Of a DNA stretch of 64,000 nucleotides, positions 25,601-39,727 are shown piece by piece (position 1 is the stretch's first letter; every line of letters begins with the position of its first letter). Source of the DNA: Viscum album (lineage: Eukaryota; Streptophyta; Magnoliopsida; Santalales; Viscaceae); the NCBI GenBank assembly GCA_963277665.1, contig OY728137.1, positions 1,170,896,670 through 1,170,960,669 of the forward strand, given 5' to 3'. The translations under genes were made by a program, and so were the position numbers. The notes beneath the pieces were generated by a model. The model worked only from the letters and a program-made list of their open reading frames with translations. It was not told where the DNA came from and did no database searches.

Positions 25601-28600
25601 TTCTTACTAAATCAGTCATTGTTTATTGGGTTCTCTCACTAGACCATCATAGTTTTAAATGATCACTTCAAATAATTTAAAAGTGGATTGGATTAATTAT
25701 CAAAATGGTTGTATTAGTAATTTTTCACTCCTAAAACACTTATAATGGATAAAATACATTATTAATTTTTTTTACTCCTTATCCATATCTTATTTATATC
25801 ATTTAATATATATCATTACAAAATATATAAAAGGTTTATAAATTTATAGGGTTATCTATCACATAATGAAAATAAAAGAATATATTTCCACAATATCATA
25901 AAACATTCTTCATTTCATTACCTTTGGAAAGAATTCTATTTCATAAAAAAATCCATCATAGAAAAACTCATGGAAAATAACTCAGTTTCAAAGATATTAC
26001 ATCATTTCATTATTACAGAAACCATGAAAGATTATCTGGTTATGTAAACATATTTTCTAGATAAATATAAAATATCCAGAGAAAGAATAATTTTTGTAGC
26101 CTTTTATCATATCCCATGTAAAACATAATTATGGTCCAGGATTTTCACCCTTGATGAATATAAATACCATTAAATGATTTTTAAAATATTTTTGAGGAGA
26201 ATAAAATTTCTCCTTTGAAAATCACCAAAAAAAAACTATAAATACATAACATATTTTGAAAAAATATTACATTAAAATATATTATAATATATAAATTAAT
26301 TTTTACATTTTTTATCACTCATGTTTGAAAAAAATCTATTTTTTCATATTACATAAAAGAAACATTATTTTTACATTCGTATAATAACACAAAAAGAACC
26401 TTGATTAAAAAAAACAAGATAATTCCTTTTACATTTAAAAAAATAATGGGTAAAATGAATTTAAAAAATTGTTTTACAATTTTAGAAATCACTAATATTT
26501 AATTTTTATAAAACTTTGATATGGATGAAGATGTTTTTTCGAGCAAAGAGTGAATCAAAATTGAATTTTTTTATAAATGTTCATCCAAAATCATGAGTAC
26601 GTAAATTTATTATATTTTTTATCATTGAATAACTAAAGGTGAAGAAAATTGATGATATTATTTATATGTATATCATAATATTTCTTCATTCGAAAAATAA
26701 TCATAATAAAATTAAATAAATTAATAAAACTAAAAAAAAGCCCATACTGCATTTAGATCTTTTGAATTGTAATACATATTTGAAAAATATATTTTTATGG
26801 ATATGAAAATTTCTATAAAAATATTAAGTGTATTAAAAATTAAAATAAAACAATACTATATACACCACATCAGATAATTAATTGGTTAATAATGATTGTG
26901 TTCAATATAAATAAATGTGAGATGAAAATCCTTCACCTTAGGTTTGACATCTTACATATGAATTTGAACCAAATTTATAATAAATATTAATATATTATTA
27001 ATATATTCCAAAAATATATTCAAATATATCTTACAATATATTATTTTTTTCTAAACTTTTATCACCATATTTGTAATAATTATTTATTAGGACCACTATT
27101 TATGGTGATAATTGCATCCTTTTTCATGTATGTTTTGGTTCAGTAATATTGATCCTTGTACATTTATCATGACTGTAAATCTTTTTATTGTAATAATTAT
27201 ATAAATAAAATAAACATTATATATATATATAAGAAATATACTGAAAAATGAATTACAAAATTGATGGGGATGGTAAGTTGTATGTACTCATGAAGGCTAT
27301 TATCATTTTTGGATGCATGGTTTAAAAGAAAGATAAATGATAATTCAGAAATCAAAAATAATTATTAAGTAATATATATCATACATATTCACTAAATTCA
27401 TCCTTATATCCATCAAAGTAAAATAGAAATCAAAATTGATTCAAATCGCTTAATAGAGGTGGTAGTCCAAATTTACACACGAGAAATTTTATCGTTTCAA
27501 ATGATTTAGAAAGAATGAATTTTGATTTGATGTTATCACTACAGAAGCATAATTATTATTAAAAAATATTTAAACCCATATTAATAACTATTCATAATTC
27601 ATGGTGATGTATAATGATTTATATCACTACTTTTTGATTGTATGTAGTACGTATGGAAGAGTGACACATTCACATAGAATTTGATGGGATAGAGGATGGA
27701 TAAAGGTGGATTTATAATCGAAATAGAATTTAATAATGTTTATTACACTTAATATATTGTTTTATTAATAATAAAAATGATTTTTATGTGGTAAAATAAC
27801 AGAAAAAATAATTGTGGTCAATTAATATGATTTCCACTTTTTTGAATCCCCTCCGTTAGTTATTCTTTTAAGGATCATAGGGTTTGTATTTTGGGAATAA
27901 AAATTTCTATAATGTGTATAATAATGTTTATAAGTTATTATTCAATGTTTCTATACTATTATGATCAATAAGAGTAATGAAGTGAGTGTGTGATGTTCCC
28001 TTTTATAATTATGGTGAGAAGAGTTTTTTTTAATTTTCAAAAAGAATAAAATAAGAAAAATTAATTCACACAAAAAATGATTCAATAAACATTGGAATTC
28101 TAATATTAAATAGTATCGAGTTTAAAAACCATCTACTAATTGAATTTTTACATGTTTAATCTATTTTTAAACCCCGTCATTTTGTTTAACCATTTAGATT
28201 TCTCTTCAATAATTTACCTTAGAAACCCCGTTTTCTCTTAAAATTTGATATAATTTTACATATAGGGTGGATATAATATAATAAATGTAAAATTAATTAA
28301 AATTATTACCATATCATATCCACACATTCGTGTTTCATGTTTTTTATAATATTTAAATAATTTATTTAATTATTTGGTGGATAAAAAATCATTAAAGTCA
28401 ATTTTGACACAATTCTTCTAATTTGAAAAAATATATGTAAATAAAATGTTGTAATTAAAATATAAATTTTTAGAAGAACAATAATAGGTAATATTACCCA
28501 ATAAAACCCATGGAACACTATAGGTAACTATAATTGTATTTCATTTAAAAATTATAAAATATTTTGTTATATGTTTTTTTTAATTTCATAAATTCTGCAT

Positions 28601-29720
28601 TAGAGTACTATATGATTTTATGGAAAATATCTAATCCCAGATTTTAGAAATAAATTTCAATAATTATACAAAAATTTACCATTTATTTTTATTCATCACT
28701 TTCTTTTTTCTCTTTATAAATAGATAATATGTTTTTAAAAGTAATTGGGTGATTTATTTTACATTACATTTCTTAAATTTTTTATAGTTCATTTACATAA
28801 AAATGTTGATATAAAAAATTCTATTCCAACCCTAATGTGAAAAGGGTATAATTTAATAAAACCATTAATATTGATGTCGAATTTTTATTATCATATCACT
28901 TTGTTTTAAAAGAGATTGTTCTGATTTACCATTTATAGTGATGAAAAATGTCACCATAATTAATATTAATATTTACAAAAAATAAAAGTGAATTATTAAC
29001 AAAATCTTGAGCTTCTGAATAAATCTATGGATTAAATATTAGAACATTCCATTTCTATATGTTAAAGAAATTAATTTTTATAATAAATACACAAAATGGG
29101 AAGAAAATCGATTCTTAAATATATACAATTTTTTGTATATACATATTTTTACTCTTATCCCATAAATAGAAAAAAATATTAAATAAATGTGAAATCATTT
29201 GAATGAATATAAAATATATAAATGTAAATAATATTAATCTCTAATAAGGACTAGTTTTATTAATTAATATAAATTTAAAATGTGAACGTAAAAATTATTT
29301 TACAGAAAAATTTCTATTTTACTTTTAAATAATTATTGTATGTATTTATAATTTTTTTTAACGAACGAATTTTTCTATACATATTTATCCATAAATAATT
29401 CATAAATTAGTTTTTCTTATTTGTACTTGAAAACTCAATTACAGGGAAATAACAATTATACAATAATATTTTAATATTATGTCACAAATCTTTTAAACTC
29501 AATGTAATTTATTATATAAGTTATATAAGAAATAAAATAATTTTAAGAGAAATAAATTATAAAATATTAACATGTTAAACTAAACAACCTCATGATCCTA
29601 ATTAATCACCATTATATAGTTCTACCTAAAGGTAATAACAAAAAAATATCATCCTAGGTAATGATGATGAATAATAACTACTATTTTTGAAGATTCTACA
29701 TTAATACACTAATGATGTGG
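25601..29720. other. Very AT-rich sequence, nothing recognised
   Basis: There is no open frame with a recognisable motif, no LTR terminus pair and no RNA gene. Short AT microsatellites occur, for example a (TA)n run near 27.22 kb. Confidence 0.5.
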
Positions 29721-29729
29721 TCCCCCAAA

Positions 29730-30730
29730 TTTTTAGTGCTAAGGATAATTGTGTATGTGTACCATGAAACCCTTATGATGTTCTTTTTATACACCCTCAT
29801 AGACTCATAATCCATTTTTTTCAGCCCATGGACCCACAAAATTGTATTATGGATATATTAAGGAAAATATTTATAAATAATAATTTTAAATAAATCCTTC
29901 CAATTCCATGAAATATATTTACCCTTGGAGATTTATATTTTTGATTAGTGTACACTAAATATTTTATTTCATAATAATAAGTATGTTTCTCGTATGATAA
30001 TATCCTTTTCGAGGAATTTTAGGGTAATGAATACCTTCTCAACATTGTTAATATATTAATCTGTACTATGGGGGCCAATAAGATTCCAGAAATTTATTAT
30101 TCCTTTTTCACATTGTTGACTCAAAAAAAAATATATTTCATAGGATAAGTAATGAATTTTCCAATAATCATGTATCATTCATAAAACATGTCAGTTTATC
30201 CATTATATCCTTTCTTATCCCAACTCCAACTCATATCATTTTAGGTAACATAACTGGGAAACCATCACATTAACTATCTCATTAGATATTGGAGTGATTC
30301 CTAATATTTAAATAAATTATATAAAATAATGGAAAATTTAGGTTTAAGATTACTAAAAAATTATTCAAATAAAAATAAAACAATGAATATATAAGTAAAA
30401 ACATATAAATATCTTGTATATCATATCTTATGTGACATTACGATTCAATCTAGGATATCCATGGTAATTTTTCTGTCACATTTTCTAATATGAAAATCAT
30501 TTCATGTCCCCCATAATGGTTCAGAATTCAATTTTTAATTGACCAAAACATATCCCACGGGAGTGTCAATCATTATTTATTTTAAGGGATCATTTTCATT
30601 CCCCATGTAATTTCCAATTTATTATTTAGTGATCAATTCAAATTTTTCACCCCTCTATACATGTGTTCTTGATCTATATCCACATGTAGTATCAATAAAA
30701 GGATTTCAAATCGTAGAAACCATATTCCCT
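29730..30730 (-). pseudogene. Probable decayed Ty1/copia pol (protease to integrase)
   Basis: Three weak but collinear signals lie on the minus strand. First, FIDTTCGY near 30.70 kb resembles the copia protease LDTGCG-type site. Second, LIGPHS with VFITLKF near 30.05-30.08 kb resembles the start of the integrase core (DLxGP, then YFxTFxDD). Third, NGL near 29.83 kb, followed at family spacing by M and P residues and a FGG motif, resembles the NGVxER to FWG region. The spacing between the three fits copia pol. All frames carry stops. Each match alone would be unconvincing, and RT was not found. Confidence 0.45.
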
Positions 30731-33700
30731 ATACATAACCCAAATTTAATGTTGCTATCACATAAATAGATTTATCCCCATAATTTTTACAAATTTATTC
30801 TTATCCTATTCCCGAAAATAACCTTTCATTTTTATTACACCAATTATATTGTCCTTAGATGCTTAAATATATTATTCCATGATTTTTAACAATAATACCC
30901 AAAAAACATAACACAATGATTAGATGGAAAAGTATGGTTATGGGAATAGGTAAATAAAACCCAATAATGAATCCAAAATAAAAAATTTTATTTTAAAATC
31001 TATAATGTGACCCAAAATATATTTTAGATTCAAAAATCACAAAAGGTAACCTAGTTAATACACAATCAAATAGGGTGATTGAGAAAATCTATTAAATAGA
31101 ACACAAAATATAATAATTTATAATATTTAAGTAAAATTGAATAATATGATATCATAAAATATGATTATCATAGATAATCATCCATAATCGTGAAAAAATA
31201 ATATGGAACTATAAGATCATGGAATCATTGTAATATAGAGTAAACATAAAAAATTTTATAATTACAAGTCAGAGCACAAGGCTAAGACACCATAATAAGG
31301 TGGAGAGAGTACTAACATGGATTTTTTTTACTCTCTAACCCAATACTTATTATGTTGTTAGATATAAAAAATACCTAATTTATTGGATCATTATATAGGT
31401 AAAAATATCCAAAAATACTCATGAATATTATTTCCATATATGCAAATAATTTGACCAACTTAATTATAAATAACCCAACATAAATGATGTGGTATAGATA
31501 ATATTTTCTTGGAACATAACAAATTGTCCCATTAATAAGATTCTATCAAATAAGGGATTTGAGAATTGTTTGGAAGTTTAAGAGGGATTATAGAACTACA
31601 ATACATTAAAATAAAGATTAATTTAGATTTATTCATAAAAATTATTTGAGATACAGGTTTCGAAATAGAATTTATAATCATGGTGTTAAAAATTTGGGTA
31701 ATAGGTCTTTAAAGCGGGTATAAGATTAATAAATTTCATAAAATAAGAAATGAACTCAAATGAATTTCTATATAAAGATGATAATTTCTAGAATACATGA
31801 ACTTAAAAACCTTCATTCATTTCTATATGAAATTATTTCTTAAAATAGAGAAGTTTCATGTAATTATCTCTTCGTAACGAATGAAATTGATATGGTAACC
31901 ATTAAAACATGTATATCACTATCAAGGAACAATGAATTAAACAATGTATACAATTTTTATACATATATGTAAATAATATAAAAATAATATATGTATTACA
32001 TAGAGATAAAGTTAGTCAAATAGAGAGAAATCATAACCCAATAATAATATGTTAGATTATATTGATCCCACAATTAAAGTCCAGATTAATACTACAAATT
32101 ATGTTAATCTCTTGAAATATAAAATTATAATTAATAAATATGCGATTTAGGGAGTTATATATAAATAATTTAAAACTATTTTATCATTTATTACATTTTA
32201 AGGTATTTTTTGTGATATTTTTTTTGTTTTTTTCTTTCTGAAGAGAATACATATCATGCTTCTAAGGTAGAATTAGTTACAGATTATTGTGATAGTTATT
32301 TATAAAATGGATCAAAAATTTTATAAGTTTTCGAATATGTATTGACATATTTCCAATTATTTCAAAAGGATTATTTTTTCTATTATTATAAATAATTAAT
32401 CAAGATTTATATTATATAATCTTTTTTTTATAATTTCATTTATGTCAATTTTTTATCATCATGATCTGATTGAGATTTATTAAAAATTATAGACATATAT
32501 GTATTCCAAAATATGGTAAAAAATATGTTATAAAATTACCTATGTCATTTATAAAAATTAATATAACATTTCATCCAATAATTAAATTTGGTAGTGGAAA
32601 ATGTAATACAGCATCCATGTTTTTTTTAACTAACCATAATATGGAGAATTTTTTCATATTTTTAATATGAAATAATAAGTCAAATATGGTATATCACAAA
32701 AATAAAATTAATAATTAGTTAATTTGACATAATAAATCTATCATATTATTATTTACTATATAAATATTAGAAGGAAAAATTTGAACGAATTTAATATCAG
32801 TTTAGGTTTGATGGGTACATCATTAGATGGACTCAATTGGAATTTTTATTAGGGATCATGTAGTGGACCTAGGAAGAGGGATTGGTCTTTAGGTAAATGG
32901 GAGAGAGATGGAGAGAGATCCAGGAATTTATATTCTATTTTATGAATGTTTTACAATCTAATGATAAGGGTAAGTATTTAGATGGGGAGGATAGGGTTTT
33001 TTTTACATAATATTCATTAATTTATTATTTTCAATTAGGGATACTAATAATAATGAAATTTTTTGATAATATAAAATAATATATTCATGATATTTTGAAC
33101 TGATGAACACTTACATCAACCATATGTCATTTATAAATTTATTTATCTCAAATTGAATATATGTTTTCATATTTCACTTTTTTTAAATGATTAAACTATA
33201 TTTGGAAAATACAAAAAAAATACTAAATGTTTCAGAAGATTATATTAAAAAAACAATCCAATTTTAAAAATTAATTTTATATATAAGAAATAATTACTTT
33301 TCTAATAAAATACTTATTAATTGATAAAATATGATCATATTTCTAACTCATTGTGAAATTACTTATAGGTTCAAAAAACTATGTTATCATTATAAAAAAA
33401 CATATTATATTACTATAATGTAGTTTTTGAAAACTAATTTTATTTCAAATCTATTTATTCATCATAAAATATAAAAAAAAATATATATTTAACAAAAATT
33501 ATGAACAATTATCTTATCATTCATATTTTGTTATTTATTTATAACATGATATAAAATTTAAATATTTTCATTTGATATGTTATTTAAAAAATGTTATACA
33601 ATAACACGGCTGAGGATATTATTCTAATCTTCGGGATACTATTATTAATGATATTATTAATCTACCTAAATTATAATTATTAATCCAATGGTATTATTAT

Positions 33701-33809
33701 TTACATTAATATGATTCTGTGCCTAAAATAATTACCAAAAATTTTATTCATTCAAAATTCACTTGGATTTTTTCACAAGGTTATATCTCTTTCCATTTAA
33801 TAAGAGAAT
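30731..33809. other. AT-rich sequence with one purine-rich patch
   Basis: No gene is seen. Around 32870-32930 a purine-rich stretch (gggagagagatggagagag) resembles the promoter-proximal patches of the minus-oriented LTRs at 36.1 and 42.1 kb, so a further LTR remnant is possible. An open frame at 32470-32670 has no recognisable motif. Confidence 0.4.
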
Positions 33810-33814
33810 ATTAC
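33810..33814. other. Left target-site duplication ATTAC
   Basis: This is identical to 42592-42596 and directly abuts the TGTAACGAACC terminus at 33815. Confidence 0.85.
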
Positions 33815-36689
33815 TGTAACGAACCTTGTCGGGTCGCCATTAAACCGACTCCTGACCTGGTCTACGACAAGGCCCGAAGGGTATTCCCGATCCCCACGGG
33901 ATGTCACAAGTTCTTGGGTTTCAAAAATTATATATGGGAATGGATTACCCTAATAGATAAATATAAAACAAATAGAAAGCTGAATAAATTATAACTAGAA
34001 TCAAACAACCTAGCAGACTCTTACACCAAGTTCTGATTTAAAGTATACTAGTAGAACTAAAAACCTAAAAGATACTACATAAAAGGAAAACAAAAACACC
34101 AACTCAAACCTCTCTTCGACATGAGGACTCAAATATCCAATCCACTGCCACCAAACATACACGGAGATGCCACTGACAACCCAAACAACCAATGCAATGC
34201 TCGATGCCTCAGACTGGAATATAGAAGAAACAATATCTACAAACACCCAAAGGTGTTTTGAAGGTGTCAGATAAAATCCAAGTAGGATTCCACCCATAAA
34301 AGGTTCAACACATAATTATTAAATGACAAATACATTTTCAATTTAATTGATGAAAAGTAAATAAATGATTAAACAATTATAATTAAAACAGTTTTAAGGA
34401 AAACTAATTTAATGAAAAAACAACCTTAATTTACACACACACATTAATACACACGCACTTTCCTAGTATCCCTAACTTCACACCATGTGCTGATGGCGAG
34501 AAAAATGAAAAAGAGGAGCACAATACATGGGAGAGGCCAAAATGGTACTAGAGAAAAGTGAGACACTAGAACATTGTGTCTCGGTGAACAATGGTATAAA
34601 AACTCACCAATATACATTCTCGTGCATGATCCACTATTAGGGTAACACTTCAATTTCCTAGTGGTCTCCCAACATTATCCAAAATTTTAGTTAGTGTTGT
34701 AGTTGTCAATCCAGATAAGTGAAACTAGGCTGATGCCACATCAGTATCACGTGCGAACTAGTCCTAGATCGCTCACCTAGTACCTAGGCTTCCAGTTTTT
34801 TCTCAAGTAGTTCATAGTTCATGTCACAAGTCATAATCATACACTGAAACAAAAAAAGACACTACACATGCCACAAAAACCATTTTCACACACAAGAACC
34901 CTTTGAATTAATATTCCCAATAAAATGTGTTCTAAACATGTTTCACACTATTCAAATAATCATATATACCATTTACAAAGATTATAAAACAATAGAAAAA
35001 GAGTTTCACAAGGTATTACACACATCAAAGAAACTATTTCAAAATCCAAAACACATTCCAACATTACACGTAATCAAATACAATGTTAATGTATAACCTG
35101 AACCACCCAAACAGTTTGATGAAAAACCTTACACCAAATGTAAGACTCCCTTTCACAAACTACACAATTTAATAAGCCAAAAATAAGATCGTATGAATGT
35201 TTTAGAAATAATTAACTTGGAATCAGCCATTAACCCATATGAATCCATCCTTTATGACCAAATTCACATGACGCCACGTCAAAAATATAAATCTCACCAA
35301 CTGCACAGATTAATAAGCTAACCGCGCAAATCAAAAATTGCTAACTATCAGATATGAGTTTTCTGAAGGAAGCACAAAGATAATATAAACATGCTACAAA
35401 ATCATTCAAATGAAAATATATCTTTAAAAAAGGCCAACATCTCACTACAACAAATAATTAAATGATATTTTAAATTAATGGAAAATGATAATAAATTAAT
35501 CAAATATAAAATATGGGTGGATCCACCTACCTAGAATATAGAAAAACGTCACAATATAATGCTCAAACTCCATCCACCTACTAGTCGCACCGCAAAAACA
35601 TAGATTAGATGCTAAAAAATCATATATCAAACCCAAAATCATCACAAATAGACCGTAAACAACATGAAGAACTAATCCTCAATTCTATCGAAGGGAAGAA
35701 ACATCAATCCGAATTAAGACGCACCCAAAGCAGGGTTTGCGGGAGGCTAACAGAGTTAGATGGGGGTGTCAAAATTGATCTGTGCGGGAAAAAGGATGTC
35801 TTCGGAACTCCGGCTAGACGAACAAGGGGTCTGTGGCTAATGGAGGGGATGTCGGGTCTTCATTAGATCAAACGAGGGAGGTGTGCCGGACCATATGGAT
35901 GCCAGTGAGGAGGGTTCCAGGATGGAGGGTTTTGTGGTATTGCTGAACCAGAAGTTGAGTGGTGTTGTGCGCTATGGTTTTCGCATGTCGGAGGAGGTCA
36001 GTTAGGAAGTGGCATGGTCTAGTGGTAGCCAGTCTAGTGAGGAGGAGAAGAATGGAGGAGTGGTCGGCGCTGGAGGATGTTGTGCCATGCCGGAGGAGGC
36101 TGCGCTGGAGGAGGAAGGAAAGGGTAGGGGGCCCTTGCAGCTCGGGTAGGGTTAGGTGGGGAGAGGGGGTCTTTTTGGGGAAGGGTGGGGCGCAAGAGAG
36201 AGGGAGAAGGAAAAAAGAGAGACAAAAAAATTAGGGAGAGAGAAATGGAGGAAAAAATTTGTAATAATAATAATAAGAGAAAATAAAATAAAAATAAATT
36301 GAAATAAAAATAAAATAATACATCAAACTTCTAATTAATAGATACAAATTTTAATGCTAATCTAAAATTAAAAATAAAAAAACCATAATTATAAAAAAAA
36401 TAGACCAAATTAAAGTACCAACTAAAATAATTAAAAAACCCAATTGATGCACTAACATAAATAATCATAAAATTAAAAATAAAACTAAATTAATAAAACT
36501 ACTCTAAAAATAATTGTGTTAATTATTGAATCCGGACACTACACACAGATGCATGCATGGTCGCGTGTATAGTCACACAGTAATTTAATATACCAATGTC
36601 TTTTAAAAAATGAACCGCTTCAAACTACTTCTCAAAAGTGAGACCCCTAAATAATTAAATTATAACTAATCATCATTTGCAGTGTTACA
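33815..36689 (-). repeat. 3' LTR of element B (2875 bp)
   Basis: It ends GGTTCGTTACA on the minus strand at 33815 and begins TGTAACACTGC at 36689. It aligns along its whole length with 39728-42591, including the GC-rich end (gggtcgccat...ttcccgatcccca), the acaccaactcaaacctct block, and the purine-rich promoter patch near 36.1 kb. Open frames inside it (for example 35959-36234) are products of the GC-rich patch and are not shared intact with the other LTR. Confidence 0.85.
36040..36276 (-). promoter_or_regulatory. Promoter-proximal G-rich patch and (TAA)n, left LTR of element B
   Basis: A purine-rich stretch on the plus strand (C/T-rich in LTR sense) is followed by (TAA)n at 36262-36276. By comparison with the young LTR and the X LTR it marks the transcription start region. 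A TATA box is not clear. Confidence 0.4.
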
Positions 36690-39600
36690 ATTCTCTTTAC
36701 CATGACACTTTATTTCCCCAGAAGGTCCCAAAAGTCATGACCAAGCCAAGATTCCAAGAAAGACAATGAAGAAACATTAAACAAAACCTCAATCGTCCAA
36801 CAACCGAGCATTGAAAATACTTATGACCTGAAAATCTAAAAATCTCAAAACTGAAATCACTAAGAAAAGTAGCCAACAGTATGTAATTCACCTCCAAACA
36901 CAGCTACAACATAGATCACCCTGACCCCTAGCTTAGGGATCACTCGGGCCGATCGAGATCTCCAAGAATACTCATCAAGAGACTAACTAAACGAGCTAAC
37001 CAATTTCCTTGGTCATGGTCAGGTGGAGTAGAAGTAAGGGATTCCTTCTCCAGGCACACTATGAGAATAGAGTCTTCCAAATTCTCATCATATGGTGGTG
37101 TCCCAACCATATTAGGGTTATCATCAAACATTGGTTCTTCAAACCCAAACAACTAACAATCCCAAAAAAACATCTAACACTAGCTTGACCATCCAAACTC
37201 CCTATGTTTATCCAACCAACATAAGAGGGGATATCAGTGAGACCTGAGGTGGGTATCCCCACCATTTTAAATTTTTCCTATCACCATGACACCCATGCCG
37301 ACATTCCCAATTTACTTTGAGCAATACAGAATGAACTCTTCATCACAAACCCACAAACATGGTTCGTCCTGCGTGAATGATTCCTACACTGGCCAATACT
37401 CTTCCACATGTGATAGTCTTGATAGTGGAAACCCCTAACCAGGAGGCAACTGGATAGGTGCATGTCAATTTCACAAGATGATGGAATCTCCAAAACAAGT
37501 ACAATTTTGAACCATAACCAACCACATGAAGGTTCACAGATAACGTCTGATGGCTTTACATGAATATGGGTTCCCTGAACCACTTTAAGGGCTATGAGGG
37601 ACTCCCATAAATTAATGTCATCGAAAAGAGACATGGCTTCATGCCCCCCTCCACAAAAATGATGCCTCCAATGAAGATACTAGAAAAGGGAAATTTATGT
37701 TGTCTCTATCCTAACACTGGAGACATAAGTTGGACCAACCTCATCCCACATCCGATGAGTTTTTGACTGTGTGCAAGATTCACCCCAAGACCTATGGCTG
37801 GGGACCTGATGTCTGAAGAATCTACCGCCTCACAGTCAGTCATAATATGACCACCAAATGACTGGAAATTCCTCCACTGAAAACGAAACCTGCATACTTT
37901 TTTGTATGCCCTAAGTGGCCACTCCATTAACATTACAGTTGAGAATTATAGCAAACAACATAGAGTGCCAAACTGACCACACTAGAGATAAGAAATTTAT
38001 TGTTCATTCAAACGTGTGACACAAACTAACAGAAGTGGAACACAAAGAACATATCCCATTTTTTCACACTCCTCATAAGAGGAGGAACCTACACTTACCA
38101 TAATATAAACAAGACAAACAACTATTACTAGCTTTAAACTAAATGTTTTGCACAACCTCTGAGGAACATGAAACTAGATCATCAGAAAGGTCAACATTCA
38201 TCTTTCACCGCCTAGTGATTGGTCGAGAACCTACGAGATCCACCACATTCCTTCGATTTCATTTCCTTTGGTACATCCATAGAATGAGGTTAATCATGAG
38301 GATCGCTTAAGACATCCAAACTCGTGATGAAATTGGAACGATCAACATTTTCTAGGGTATTCTCACTCCTCCAAACATACTTGAGACAACTTACTCCTAT
38401 ACAAAATCTGGAGTTTCTCAAAAACATGAGACATTTCCTACATTCTCAATGAACTAAACAATATCCAACCGACCTCGACATCTACAAACAGTCAACCCAG
38501 CTAAGTAGAACCCAACTCCACTATTCCACTAGAATTCTAGGCTAAGGCAAGAACTGAGAGACCTGCTTGAAACACATGGGATGTTTCTATTGGGAACATA
38601 CCAAAAAAGAAACAAAAAATAGCCTTATAAAAATCCAAACACATCACAAAAAAATATCCACACCTAAGACACAATTCCAGTAATTCCATTTAAAACATCA
38701 ATTCATTCATAAAGAAAAACACCCACTTGAGAAACCAAACACAGTATAATAAAACCCAATAACTCTTTTGAACCCATCACATTCACTCCAAAATCAAAAC
38801 CAATTTTAATTTTCCAAAACCATTTAAGCTAAAAAACCCCTTATAGAGAGAAACACACTTTTCATGAAACAATAACCAGCCTTAGAAATCAATCAATCAC
38901 CACTGATATTCTATGGTGCCTTGAAAATATGCATTTTATTGCCACTGGAGAACCCATCCACATGATACACCAAATATGCCTTTATCACATCCACATGCAC
39001 ATTCGAGCACCTGTAAGAAAACCACTAAAAAAACAAGACTATTCCACTTTGAAAACAAAACATTCCCAATATCCAAAAATACCTTTTTTTCATCCAAAAA
39101 CATTTCAAAAATTCATGGAAAATTTTCAAAATTCTATCCATTTCTAAAACAACGATTCCCATTTTTAGATAACCCAAGTCACTATTTTACAAATTTTATT
39201 TCAATGAATGAAATGAAAAATTCCATCATCAAGGTCCAAGACCAATGCACCCCAAAAATCAGGCCAAACACACAATAAAATAAAATAATAACAACACCAA
39301 TGAATGCTTACCTCTTTAAAGGAAAACAGTTTTGCGCCAACCCAAAACTAAAAATGGACATCACAAACATTGAAGCACCAATACAGAGGAATAGTGTAAG
39401 TGCCTAACCCAACTACATGGTTTACAAGACATTGCCCTAGAAAAGAACCAACCACTAAGAGTGTCAATCCATAATATCGGGCATCAAATGGGTCACTTCT
39501 CCATGTGAGACAGCGCACAATATCGATTTAGTCTTGTTGTCACCCCCCATCCACAAAGACCAAATCCAAAAAAATTAAATCACGAACTATCCGTGGTTAC

Positions 39601-39727
39601 TCAAGGCTCGGAACGAGAAAGAGTTCACAACACTCTTCCCACAACTGCCACTCGAGAACTGACAATACTATCTCTGATCTACCTGACACCCCAAATAACA
39701 AGAACTAACCATAAATGATACGATTTT
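36690..39727 (-). other. Interior of element B: no gag-pol, coding-like remnants
   Basis: The minus strand holds several moderate open frames in neighbouring positions (36940-37152, 37059-37265, 37281-37634, 37706-37933). Base composition between 36.9 and 38.4 kb is more balanced than in the surroundings. Predicted peptides such as FGFEEPMFDDNPNMVG look protein-like but match no retrotransposon domain I know, and they switch frame from one to the next. This could be a decayed non-retroviral open frame, a captured host sequence, or structured RNA leader. The stretch from 38.4 to 39.7 kb is A/C-rich on the plus strand with no motif. Confidence 0.45.
39712..39724 (-). other. Degenerate PBS of element B
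   Basis: The plus strand reads ataaatgatacga just left of the LTR terminus at 39728. It retains the tgatac core of the antisense tRNA-Met primer site (cctctgatacca) at the expected place. Confidence 0.5.

Noticed and set aside
32470..32670. 66-residue plus-strand open frame
   Set aside because: AT-rich, no motif, no conserved neighbour or repeat partner in the window.
35959..36234. 91-residue open frame and its antisense partner in the GC-rich patch
   Set aside because: It lies inside an LTR promoter region and is not preserved in the other LTR of the same element; residues are dominated by Arg/Gly or Pro from biased composition.
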